Shown here piece after piece: positions 45,817-54,400 of a DNA stretch of 64,000 nt. Position numbers and translations under genes: made by a program. The notes under the pieces were generated by a model that saw only the letters and a program-made list of their open reading frames with translations, was not told where the DNA came from and made no database searches. The DNA comes from Candidatus Pantoea formicae. GTDB lineage: Bacteria > Pseudomonadota > Gammaproteobacteria > Enterobacterales > Enterobacteriaceae. Location of the stretch: contig NZ_VWXD01000004.1 in NCBI RefSeq assembly GCF_011752625.1, positions 186,001 to 250,000 of the forward strand, in the 5' to 3' direction. Each line of letters begins with the position of its first letter. The first letter of the stretch is position 1.

Positions 45817-46917
45817 TTACTGGGCATAACCACATGGGGAAAACTTAAACAATAACTTGCCCATTTCGACTATGCGCTCGCCTTCTGCTAATTTCTCTTT
45901 CCATTCAACAGGAATTCCTGAATAGCCATATAATGCACCCGCTATCTGACCGGTGGTTGCAGCGACACTATCAGCATCATCACCTAAATTTGCTGCCAGC
46001 AAAATCGCATCCCGAAAATTATCAGTATGCCAAACGGCCCATAAAGCGGCTTCAAGTGTGTCAATGACATAACCGCTGGAGCGAATCTCATCACGAGTTT
46101 TGTTTTTATATTCTCCGGCATTGATTAAAGCAGTTCGTGCATTGAGAGGAATGATATGAGCTGATAATGCCTGATATTTATCAGCACCATTGAGTAAGTG
46201 ATACAAAATCAATCCTAAGAGGCGACTGCAATCCAGGGATTCCACAGCACCATGTGTTGCTTTACTTTGTTGTTCTGCATCGAATAGCGTGTTTAATAAC
46301 GAATACCGATTGAATATGGCGCACGGAGATAAACGAATAATTGCCGCATTGCCAGCTGAATTAACCCCTGTATTACCAAACCACTCAGATCCGAACTTCA
46401 GATATTCATCAAGAGCATATCTAGTGGCATTACCAATATCGAAACACCGTCCATTTACGCTATTAACCCCGAAGTGATACCAGTTAACCATTCGGTTGCG
46501 AAAGTCCGTTAAGTCTAAAGATTTTTTAGACAGGTATGTTTCAGCAAGGCACAAAGCCATAGTGGTGTCGTCAGTCCACTCACCCGGTTTGAGATTGAAG
46601 GGGCCGCCACCCACCATATCATCAATCGTTCGTTCATCTCGGGCTGAAAATTCCAGTGTCGTCCCAACAGCATCAGCAATAGCTAGCCCTGCTAATGCTC
46701 CGATCGCTCGATCACGTAGTATTTCGTCATTATTATGATAGGTAAAAGACTGCAGCCACTGTGGCAAAACTACGTTTGTATTCAACCAAGATGTGTAATT
46801 AATTTTATGATCAACAAGGCTTATCTCTTTCGGTGAATGACCCTCAGGATAGTTTGCTGAGTAGTACTCAGAAACATACTGAGCAAGAACGGAAAGGTTG
46901 TTACGTAAGTCGATCAT
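45817..46917 (-). CDS. ADP-ribosylglycohydrolase (DraG/ARH family), candidate Tri1-like T6SS immunity protein
   Basis: A 366-residue protein from ATG 46917, preceded by GGAG. From about residue 67 it is an ADP-ribosylglycohydrolase: DRAIGALAGLAIADAVG, the metal-binding GEWTDDTTMALCLAETY, and the C-terminal NLGDDADSVAATTGQIAGAL motif are all intact. Residues 1-65 form an extra N-terminal segment. In the Tre1/Tri1 pair of Serratia, the immunity protein Tri1 is such a hydrolase, reverses ADP-ribosylation by the effector, and uses an N-terminal extension to plug it. No ADP-ribosyltransferase gene is next to this one, so it would be an orphan immunity gene. Low GC content. Confidence 0.75.
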   Translation of the reverse strand: MIDLRNNLSVLAQYVSEYYSANYPEGHSPKEISLVDHKINYTSWLNTNVVLPQWLQSFTYHNNDEILRDRAIGALAGLAIADAVGTTLEFSARDERTIDDMVGGGPFNLKPGEWTDDTTMALCLAETYLSKKSLDLTDFRNRMVNWYHFGVNSVNGRCFDIGNATRYALDEYLKFGSEWFGNTGVNSAGNAAIIRLSPCAIFNRYSLLNTLFDAEQQSKATHGAVESLDCSRLLGLILYHLLNGADKYQALSAHIIPLNARTALINAGEYKNKTRDEIRSSGYVIDTLEAALWAVWHTDNFRDAILLAANLGDDADSVAATTGQIAGALYGYSGIPVEWKEKLAEGERIVEMGKLLFKFSPCGYAQ

Positions 46918-47044
46918 AAACACTCCATTTTTATCAGCATCGACAATTGAAAAATTTATCTAAAACGATACTAACACCACATGAATCGTAGAAACAATCA
47001 ACTCCAGATACCTGGAGAATACCACATGGCAAATGAAATGATAA

Positions 47045-47404
47045 TCAATTAGTTAAAGAAAAATACCATTTTTCTTTGTATTCATCTTGTTGAATAGGAT
47101 CTACAGCCAAATTATCACTCTCAAAATCAAATATATTTACAAGGCTATCTTTTCTGGCTTGTTCCCCTAACGTAGTTTCATAGGCACTCATCCCTCTACT
47201 CATCTGCCGACTCATTCTCGAGGGAACAAGATTGATCTTTTCACCCTTGCAACAATAGATTATTGATTTATCCATCACCTTCAATACATACACAGACTTT
47301 TCTGGGCAGGATTATTCTAAAGAAAAATTCGCACCATAAAATAATGCAACACACCCCTCTGAAACAACACCTTCAAAAAGATATTTTATTTTGACAACAT
47401 TCAT
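47045..47404 (-). pseudogene. Island gene of about 120 codons interrupted by one in-frame TAA
   Basis: ATG at 47404 opens MNVVKIKYLFEGVVSEGCVA, followed by TAA as codon 32. The same frame then continues without interruption as SCPEKSVYVLKVMDKSIIYC and on to the stop codon at 47045 (end YKEKWYFSLTN). The two parts together look like one small cytoplasmic protein. It follows a toxin-like remnant, so an immunity gene is plausible. No family is recognised. Confidence 0.55.
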
Positions 47405-47432
47405 AACATCTCCTCAATAGTTTGATAAAACT

Positions 47433-47655
47433 TTAACTGACAAAACTGCCATCCCGATTGACTGGGGGAACTCCAAGAATATCACTGCTAGAGACCGGAC
47501 TAGGAACTACAATTTTATCTTCTTTAAGGAACCTATTTTTTTAAGGACTGAATTCACATCAATACCTGTCGATTTTCCAAAAATCCTGCTCAGTTTCAGC
47601 TTTACTGGAGCCGATTTAATCGAAAAATCGTAGTTGATGTCAAAAGTCTTCAAAA
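47433..47655 (-). pseudogene. Remnant of a coding region, possibly a toxin tip
   Basis: The minus strand reads DFDINYDFSIKSAPVKLKLS...DVNSVLKKIGSLK and then, after a one-base shift, EDKIVVPSPVSSSDILGVPP...GSFVS with a stop codon at 47433. It lies 28 bases before the gene at 47404, the order expected of a toxin followed by its immunity gene. No start and no family are visible. Confidence 0.4.
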
Positions 47656-47675
47656 CTTTAATTTAATCTTAATAA

Positions 47676-48110
47676 TTATGCCAGCCAGATCCCGTAGAAA
47701 ATGAGCACACTGCCAAAGGAAATCACACATTTTGCCAAGATAAAAAGAGGAGAAGATAGTGTATTTGAAATAGAAACCAACTTATCATAGTGTTGTTGAT
47801 TATATTTTTCATGGAACCTCATTATGCTTTTGAAAATCGCACACAGCATAACCACCATAAATTTAATCCCAAGTACGGACAGCAGCGATAAACCCAACGC
47901 GGTAGTGAAGTGTTTTGCTGATTCTATTATTCCAATCTTCCATGCTATTATAAAATCATGCATAACTCGACCAAGCAGGGCAGTAAATATCAACACACAT
48001 ATAATCTTTACAATAAAAAGAAATCAATCTTTCTTGTTAAAAAAATCCTTTCCATTCCATAAATATATCAACGCCATTGTAAAAAATATAACAAAACCGA
48101 TGTAATTCAC
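47676..48110 (-). pseudogene. Small membrane protein gene interrupted by an in-frame TGA, possible immunity protein
   Basis: A GTG at 48110, seven bases after GGAGAG, opens NYIGFVIFFTMALIYLWNGK, a membrane helix. Codon 29 is TGA (48026-48024), after which the same frame continues FLFIVKIICVLIFTALLGRV and through further hydrophobic segments to the stop codon at 47676. The whole would be a 144-residue protein with about four membrane helices. Multi-helix membrane proteins often protect against pore-forming or lipid-attacking effectors. The family is not recognised. Confidence 0.5.
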
Positions 48111-48209
48111 TACAAACACTCTCCATATAAAAACCAACCGTCAACTTAATAATTGGTACGGCCAGTGGCAATACAGCCATCACCACTATCAACGTCTCAG
48201 ATCGATATG

Positions 48210-49260
48210 GGCTTTGTTGAAAAAATCAGATTTGGGGCAGGCATCTTCGTAGTCGGTTGCAGTTGTCAGATAATACCTACGCTTTTTGGCATACCTCCCC
48301 ACGTCATTTTGTTCAGCGTACGCACCATGGCCATAGCCTCTGCAACCTGCGCATCGTAATCACGCTGCGTCAGCGAACCACCGAACAACTACTTTACCCT
48401 GTACATGCCGTTTCCGCTATTGACCGACGGTTGTAATCCTTTGTCCATTTCCACTGGGCATTGCTCCCGCTCAGCCGTTGATGAGCAACAGCACGACTGC
48501 GGGCTGCATACTCACCTGGCTAGTAGCCCGCTCCCTTTCGGGTAGGGATGAGTGTGCTGATTTTCTTACGACGCAGTTCGTCATGACATCGTCTCGTATC
48601 GTAAGCGCCGCCCGCCGCCACTGACCTGATTTTTCGATGGTTCTGCCGGATAAGCGCCGGGAAAGCTTCAGCTTCCGTGACGTTGTTCAGTGACAGGTCC
48701 GCGCAGATGACTTCATATGTACTCGCATCAACAGCCAGATGCAGTTTACGCCAGATACGACGGCGTTCTTTGTACTTTACACTCACCTTCGCCAAAGACC
48801 TTCAGCTCTGTGGAATCAATCACCAGATGGGCTATTTCACCCCGGGTGGGCGCTTTAAAACTGAAATTAACCGACTTTGCCCGTTTGCTGACGCTGCTGT
48901 AGTCCGGGCAGCGCAGTGGGACACCCATCAGGCAAAAAATGGAATCAATAAAGCCCTGAGTGGCTCGCATGGTCAGCCTAAATACGCGTTTAATCACCAG
49001 AATGGTGGTGGTGGTGATGGCAAGGTCTGAATAGCGCTGAGGCCGTCCGCGTGATGCGGGCGTTGCTGACTCATACCAGGCTTGAATCGCCTCATCATCC
49101 AGCCAGAAAGTGATGGAACCACGATCAATCAGGGCCTTGTTGTAGTTGCACCAGTTGATGATTTTGAACTTCTGCTTTGCTACGAAACTGCCTGCATTAT
49201 CAGGATGATGCGTGATCTGATCCTTCAACTCAGCAAAAGTTTGATTTATTCAACAAAGCT
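48210..49260. mobile_element. IS5-family (IS903-like) insertion sequence, decayed
   Basis: The left end GGCTTTGTTGAAAAAATC (48210) and the right end GATTTATTCAACAAAGC are inverted near-copies of IS903-type termini. The length of about 1050 bp fits the group. Flanks show no 9-bp target duplication (left ends TCGATAT, right begins TGGAAGG), so a rearrangement followed insertion, or the ends have decayed. Confidence 0.85.
48266..49228 (-). pseudogene. IS5/IS903-type transposase, inactive
   Basis: A TTG start at 49228 gives MKDQITHHPDNAGSFVAKQK, followed by the DDE segments LVIDSTELKVFGEGE and, in another frame, RRIWRKLHLAVDASTYEVIC and GGAYDTRRCHDELR. A frameshift near 48790, a TAG after KGAGY and a further stop in the tail (YRVK-stop-LFGGSL) disable it. 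The last visible segment, LTQRDYDAQVAEAMAMVRTL, is the normal C-terminus. Confidence 0.88.
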
Positions 49261-49292
49261 GGAAGGATCGTTAAGATCGCTTCCGGTTATTA

Positions 49293-49559
49293 TTATGGAG
49301 CCTTGTTTTTAACCACTATTGCATTATCTACGACATCATCTAGCAGCATCTCTTCTTTTTGAGAGAAATTTGCATATTGAGACATAGCTCTGCATGTTGA
49401 TAGTGCTTCAATTGTTTCACTAGAAACTTTATCACCGTACTTCATTATTTCATCATAACGAATAGTAAAAAAAATCGCTGACTTAACTTTACCACTCGCA
49501 TTAAGCTCGGATATTATTTTTTCGAGTGATTTTATTAAATTATTTAAATCCTTCACCAA
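49293..49559 (-). CDS. Putative Rhs immunity protein (partner of the orphan toxin tip upstream)
   Basis: An 88-residue, AT-rich, probably all-helical protein from GTG 49559 (VKDLNNLIKSLEKIISELNA), preceded by AGGG. Its start overlaps the expected end of the toxin tip by four bases (GTGA), the usual coupling of Rhs toxins and immunities. The family is not recognised. The gene is intact although its toxin carries a stop. Confidence 0.6.
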   Translation of the reverse strand: MVKDLNNLIKSLEKIISELNASGKVKSAIFFTIRYDEIMKYGDKVSSETIEALSTCRAMSQYANFSQKEEMLLDDVVDNAIVVKNKAP

Positions 49560-50026
49560 AGAACCCTCATAGTTTTAACAACCCATGTTCGGGGAAGATT
49601 AGATACCACAGCTTGATATCCTAAACCAGGATATCAAGCTCCCTGAGCAGCTGCAGGACCTTCACTTACCCATGTACCCTTCGGAACCTTAAATTCTGAC
49701 ACATGTGTTATGTTCACTCCCCAGTCATGACGGATTGCTAGTTTCTCTCGTAATAATTGTTCGGAGTTGTATTTTTCATTTGTTAACCAATAAATCTTTC
49801 TTCCTGTTCTGTTATCTAGCCCATGGTATTTAAAGAAAGTTTCATCTCTGGAAAGCTGTCTGTTTTTATAAATTCCTTTATCAAAAGTTTCAGCAATTCG
49901 CCCAGGAATGTTTGGTCCCGGTTTTTCACTAGGATTACACTTACTCAAGCCCAGCGGGTCGATCCAGTTCAGCGGATTCGGTGCGTACTGGTATAAGTTT
50001 AACCCACCGTTTAGCCCTATCGGATC
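49556..50026 (-). pseudogene. Displaced Rhs C-terminal toxin module with an internal stop
   Basis: The frame begins with the Rhs core end DPIGLNGGLNLYQYAPNPLN...DPLGL, then a variable tip, SKCNPSEKPGPNIPGRIAET...TFFKYHGLDNRTGRKIYW...VPKGTWVSEGPAAAQGA. A TGA at 49634 interrupts it, but the frame continues YPGLGYQAVVSNLPRTWVVK and ends exactly on the immunity gene start. A TAA lies just before the core fragment, so nothing upstream encodes the Rhs shell. The core piece (49950-50028) matches the intact rhs gene (51763-51841) at 76 of 79 bases. Toxic activity is unknown. Confidence 0.8.
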
Positions 50027-50209
50027 TTATTGCATTATACGACTAAGTTTTAGATCGTAGTGGAATCTTCTCTGGTAGTTAACTAAATTTTTATTCATTT
50101 GGTTATAAAATAGCTCATTATTTTTTACAATTATAAAAAATCAATCAAAAAAATATCGCCAACATAGCATGTAAAGTAATAACACCCGCAATTAATTACC
50201 TGACAATTG

Positions 50210-50506
50210 TCACACTAACCTAATAGCTTCAAACACTTTCAATTTGAGCACTTCGATATTGCTTGCTGAATCACTGAACATTGGCGTTTCCCAATCATAA
50301 TTTTTAATTAGGGAAACAAAAAAACTCCCCTGAATGTTAAATGATGGTCTCCATCCAATATCTAAAATAAATCCAGATGGAAACTCAACTTGGAGCATAT
50401 CTTCTTTTAAATCTTCTAAGAAATTCTCCAATGGTTGTTTTTCATCAATATGAAAATCATCAAATGTCACAATTCCACCCTTGGTGGTAAAATCCATATT
50501 AATCAT
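50210..50506 (-). CDS. Orphan immunity-like protein
   Basis: A 98-residue protein from ATG 50506 (MINMDFTTKGGIVTFDDFHI). It contains the segment FPSGFILDIGWRPSFNIQGS and SLIKNYDWETPMFSD. The style (acidic, beta-rich, IDIGW and KNYDWE motifs) resembles small CDI/Rhs immunity proteins I have seen, but I cannot name the family. It follows the degraded toxin tip at 50590-50836, as an immunity gene would. 50029-50209 between it and the next module is AT-rich with no feature seen. Confidence 0.6.
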   Translation of the reverse strand: MINMDFTTKGGIVTFDDFHIDEKQPLENFLEDLKEDMLQVEFPSGFILDIGWRPSFNIQGSFFVSLIKNYDWETPMFSDSASNIEVLKLKVFEAIRLV

Positions 50507-50589
50507 TTTATAAGCCTCATAAATTCATTTTGAGGTACATGGCATCCATGAATCGTCCCTCAATTTCCTTTACCATCACTTGCTATAAT

Positions 50590-50836
50590 AATTCACCCAT
50601 ATATTTAACTTTCCAAGATTTCCATTACTTACCGGCTCACCATTTTAATGAACCATTCATTCAAAATGACTCTATATCAGTCCCAAGCTCATATTTGGCT
50701 GGGTCTGACCTTGTCGATTTAATAACGTCTTTCCAAGTTAAAATTTTAGGTGAAACATGCTTATAGCCATTAGGAATCCAGTTAGGTACATTTTCATGAG
50801 AGCATTGCTCTGCAACCCCAGCGAGCGTTCAGCGGA
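50590..50836 (-). pseudogene. Second displaced Rhs toxin tip, degraded
   Basis: The right edge (50811-50836) keeps pieces of the Rhs core end (a CCCCAGCG block and GTTCAGCGG). From about 50810 the minus strand reads SHENVPNWIPNGYKHVSPKI...KDVIKSTRSDPAKYELGTDI and a stop codon at 50661. Other frames then continue with ILNEWFIK and GEPVSNGNLGK. At least two frameshifts are needed. It lies upstream of the orphan immunity gene at 50506. 50837-51055 is AT-rich and shows nothing else. Confidence 0.6.
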
Positions 50837-51055
50837 TAATGCGCATAGGCTTAAATATGTGCTCGCTAAAACATCCCTATTAGATATTAAGATGTTTATA
50901 AGATCGATTTTTTCATTATAAAATCCTTTAACGTTAGTAGATTAAAAATAATAAATTTGTAATTAATGAATCAACACTTTATGTGATTCATGGAGGAATC
51001 GCATTGAATATCGCTTAATTGTTTGCATAAAAATTAAAATCACTCAAAGGTTAAA

Positions 51056-51463
51056 TCATTTTGTTTTTATTTTTGAAAAATTCTCATTAGCAAGATTTTT
51101 AATGTCTTCTTCTGGATCATTAGACAGCATTTCCAATATGGAGCTTGGTGCTTTCTTATTCTTAGCTATGCATAAACGAACAGAATAGTCTTCATCACTA
51201 GCTAATCGCTTGAATATTTCCAAACTTAATTTTTTTTTCATCGCGACTGAATATCGAACATCAGGATCAACATCATTGGCTAAAACATTTAAGATCTCTA
51301 ATGGGACAGTCTTATTGTGTGCCACCCAACTCTTCATGTTAGGATAATTTCTAATCACATCTAGCCAAATTTCTTCAGTTGCTTCTTCTTCAGCAGCTCT
51401 TCTGTAATCAAAAGGATCATCACTTTCTCTTAGCAATACAAATTCTTTAGCTGACCTTATCAT
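51056..51463 (-). CDS. Rhs immunity protein with HEAT-like repeats
   Basis: A 135-residue helical protein beginning one base after the rhs stop codon. Residues of about 45-130 form repeats of the type VPLEILNVLANDVDPDVRYS, LSLEIFKRLASDEDYSVRLC and APSSILEMLSNDPEEDIKNL, HEAT- or leucine-variant-like. Position and coupling identify it as the cognate immunity of the intact Rhs tip. It is AT-rich compared with the Rhs shell. Confidence 0.8.
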   Translation of the reverse strand: MIRSAKEFVLLRESDDPFDYRRAAEEEATEEIWLDVIRNYPNMKSWVAHNKTVPLEILNVLANDVDPDVRYSVAMKKKLSLEIFKRLASDEDYSVRLCIAKNKKAPSSILEMLSNDPEEDIKNLANENFSKIKTK

Positions 51464-51464
51464 A

Positions 51465-54400
51465 TTAAAAATCCACTCCTTTTAATTCTTTCCAAGAAAT
51501 ATACTTTCCAGTATCGCCTTTATGCTTGCCAAGTATAAAATCACCATGCTTATCAGCATCCCGGAACCACTCGAGTCCTGTTTTGGTTTCTTTAAATACT
51601 TTCCATTCAGAACCACCATGTCCAGCAGTATCTTTCGACCACCATAGGCCATCTGATTTGCTTCGATATATTTTTCCAAACTTTCCATGTTGAACTACCT
51701 TATCAGTATTTCCTTTCGTGATTTTCCATTCATTTCTGTCCAAAGGATCGCATTTTTGCAACCCCAGCGGGTCGATCCAGTTCAGCGGGTTCGGTGCGTA
51801 CTGGTATAAGTTTAACCCGCCGTTCAGCCCTATCGGATCTTGGCTTACAAATCGGCCCACATCCGGATCATAGTATCTGAACCGGTTATAGTGCAAACCC
51901 GTTTCCGCATCGTAGTACTGACCCTGATAGCGCAACGGCTGATATACCGGTTCACTGTGGCGTATCTCGTCCTGTTTAACACGAACCGTATTGCCCCATA
52001 CACGATACTCTGCTCGCCAGGCGACATTGCCATCGGTGCCCGTCAGCTCTCGTGGCATCCCAGAAACATCGTTGTGATACCAGTAGACCTGCGCTTCGTG
52101 TTCGGTCTCGCCATCCTGCAGACTCACCTGCGCCATCGGCACGAAGCTTTCGTCTTCATATATCCACAGGTGCTGGCGGGAACCACGGACTTCGCTCAGC
52201 AGACGGTTGCCGTCCCAGATGAAGCTCGTGATGCCAAATGCATCGCGCTTCCAGCTACGGCGACCAAACGCATCGTAGCCATAGGTGGTACGCTGTTCAG
52301 TGCCGTTCCGCGAGCTGATTGCTTCTGCCAACTGGTGCTCTGGATTCCAGTCAAACTGCTGCACCGTATGCCGGCCACTGCGTTTCTCTGTGACATTACC
52401 AAAACTATCGTAATCCCAGCGCTTATCCTCGAACACCCGCAGGCGGTTATCCTGCAGTGGCTGCGCCTGCATATTGCTCAGCAGATTGTGCGCGGGGTCA
52501 AAAGAAAACCGCTCATCACCAGCCTGCGTCAGACGTCCCACAGCATCATATTCATAACGGTGGTCGCCGGTGTATTTGTCTACCATCTGCATCAACTGGC
52601 CGTCACGCCGCCATACATAATCTCGCGCTACTGCCGTCTTTCCACCGCGTCCCGCCCGCTGGGTCACCAGTCGGCCCATCTCGTCGTGTACGTAATCACT
52701 GGTTAATGTGCCTTGCGTACGACGAACTTCGCGGTGTAACGCATCCCGCTCACTTTCACTGATAACGCGGCTACCGAGATTGACCTGAATTCGATGGCCG
52801 CTGCCATAGTAAAAGTGCTTCAGCTCGCGACCATCCGGCAATGCGGTAAGCGTGCGGTTACCCAGCTCATCATACTGATGACGCAGTTCATGGCTGGCTC
52901 CGCGAATCAGGTTGCGTTCCGTTAACAGTTGTCCGGCACCATCCCACTCCAGCTCCACGCGGCCACCGTGGTTGACTCCTGATGTAAGGCGGCCAAGAGC
53001 GTCGTAGCGATATCGTGTCCGCTGCCAGTCAGCCTCGCCTCCACGCGCTACCAGCTTCTCCAGCAGGCGGCCAGCATCATCGCGACGGTAGCGAGTACGA
53101 ATAACCGGCCCACTACCATCACCGTCCTCTATGCGGGCCTGCGGATAACCACCTTCATCAAACTCATAGCGTGTCGTGCAGCCGTCAAAACCTTGCTCCT
53201 CGATCAGATTATCGCGGGCATCGTAACTGAAGCGGTAGCTCGCTCCATTTTCATTAATAAGTGAAGTCAGGCGACGTACACGGTCATATTCATAATTAAC
53301 CTGATGCCCCAGCGCGTCAGTGCGCGTGAGCGGTAAACCGTCTCCCGCCAGCGTCCAGCGTGTAGATTGCCCTTGAGCATCATGCCAGGCTGTTAATCGC
53401 TGCCAGCGATCGAACTCAAAGCGCTCACTCCCACCGTCAGCATGAACTATGCTCTGTGGTAAGCCATCAAGACGGTTATAGAAGGTGGTGCAGTGACCAG
53501 CAGCGTCGATCTGCTGCTTCAGCCAGCCATACTTATCGTAATCGAAGGTTGTTGTGTGACCCGAGCAGTCAGTATGGCTAATGAGAAAATCAGCACTGTT
53601 CCAGCTCAGTTTCTGCACGCCGGCGGCTGCATCGCGTATACGCACGAGGTTGCCACGGTCGTCGTGGTTGTATTCAGTGATGCGGCCAATCTCATCCATA
53701 AAGCGAATCAGGCTACCCGCAACGTCATAATGGTATTCTCGCGTACCGCCTAGCATATCGGTGACGCGTACCGGGAGATTCCAGCGCTCATGGTAATCAA
53801 AGCGGGTCGTCTGTCCGTCTGCCTCCGTCACTGCTGTGCAGTTGCCGCGCTCATCATAACGATAACGTGTTACTCGTCCGGCTTGGTCGGTGAGTTGCGT
53901 CATCTGCCCACGCACGTTGCGCTTGATGCGAATATAACCACCCATGGGATCGCGATAGCCGATGAGTTCCTGATGGTCATCAAAGTTATACTGCGTAATC
54001 CGCCCCAGTGCATCGGTGACCGTAGTGGAGCCTTTAGCATATTCAAAGTGCCACTCACCACCGAGACTATCGCGATGCGCCAGCACTTTTCCATCAGGCG
54101 CATGTTTGTCGTAGTGATAAAAACACTCCATCTCCCCCGCACGACGATGTGCCACCATCACATGATTGCGATAACGGAATTCACGCAGTATTTGATCATG
54201 CTGGTTGCGTACGGCAATCAGATCACCCTGTGCTGAGTAGTCATAGCTACAGAGTTTCTCTGCGTTGAGGGGATCGGATGGATGGCACACGCTGACGCCA
54301 GTGATACGCTCGACTACGGTGTCGTCGGCAAGTTTGATCTGGCTAAAGCGGATATTGAAACGTCGACCTGCGCTATCAGTAATGAGAGTCGGCAGATGCT

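Noticed and set aside
47309..47404. 31-codon peptide as a stand-alone gene
   Set aside because: The frame continues after its stop into an 88-codon segment of similar composition, so one interrupted gene is the simpler reading.
50530..50766. 78-codon plus-strand frame
   Set aside because: It is the antisense of the degraded Rhs tip, which explains the region better through core-end remnants and position before an immunity gene.
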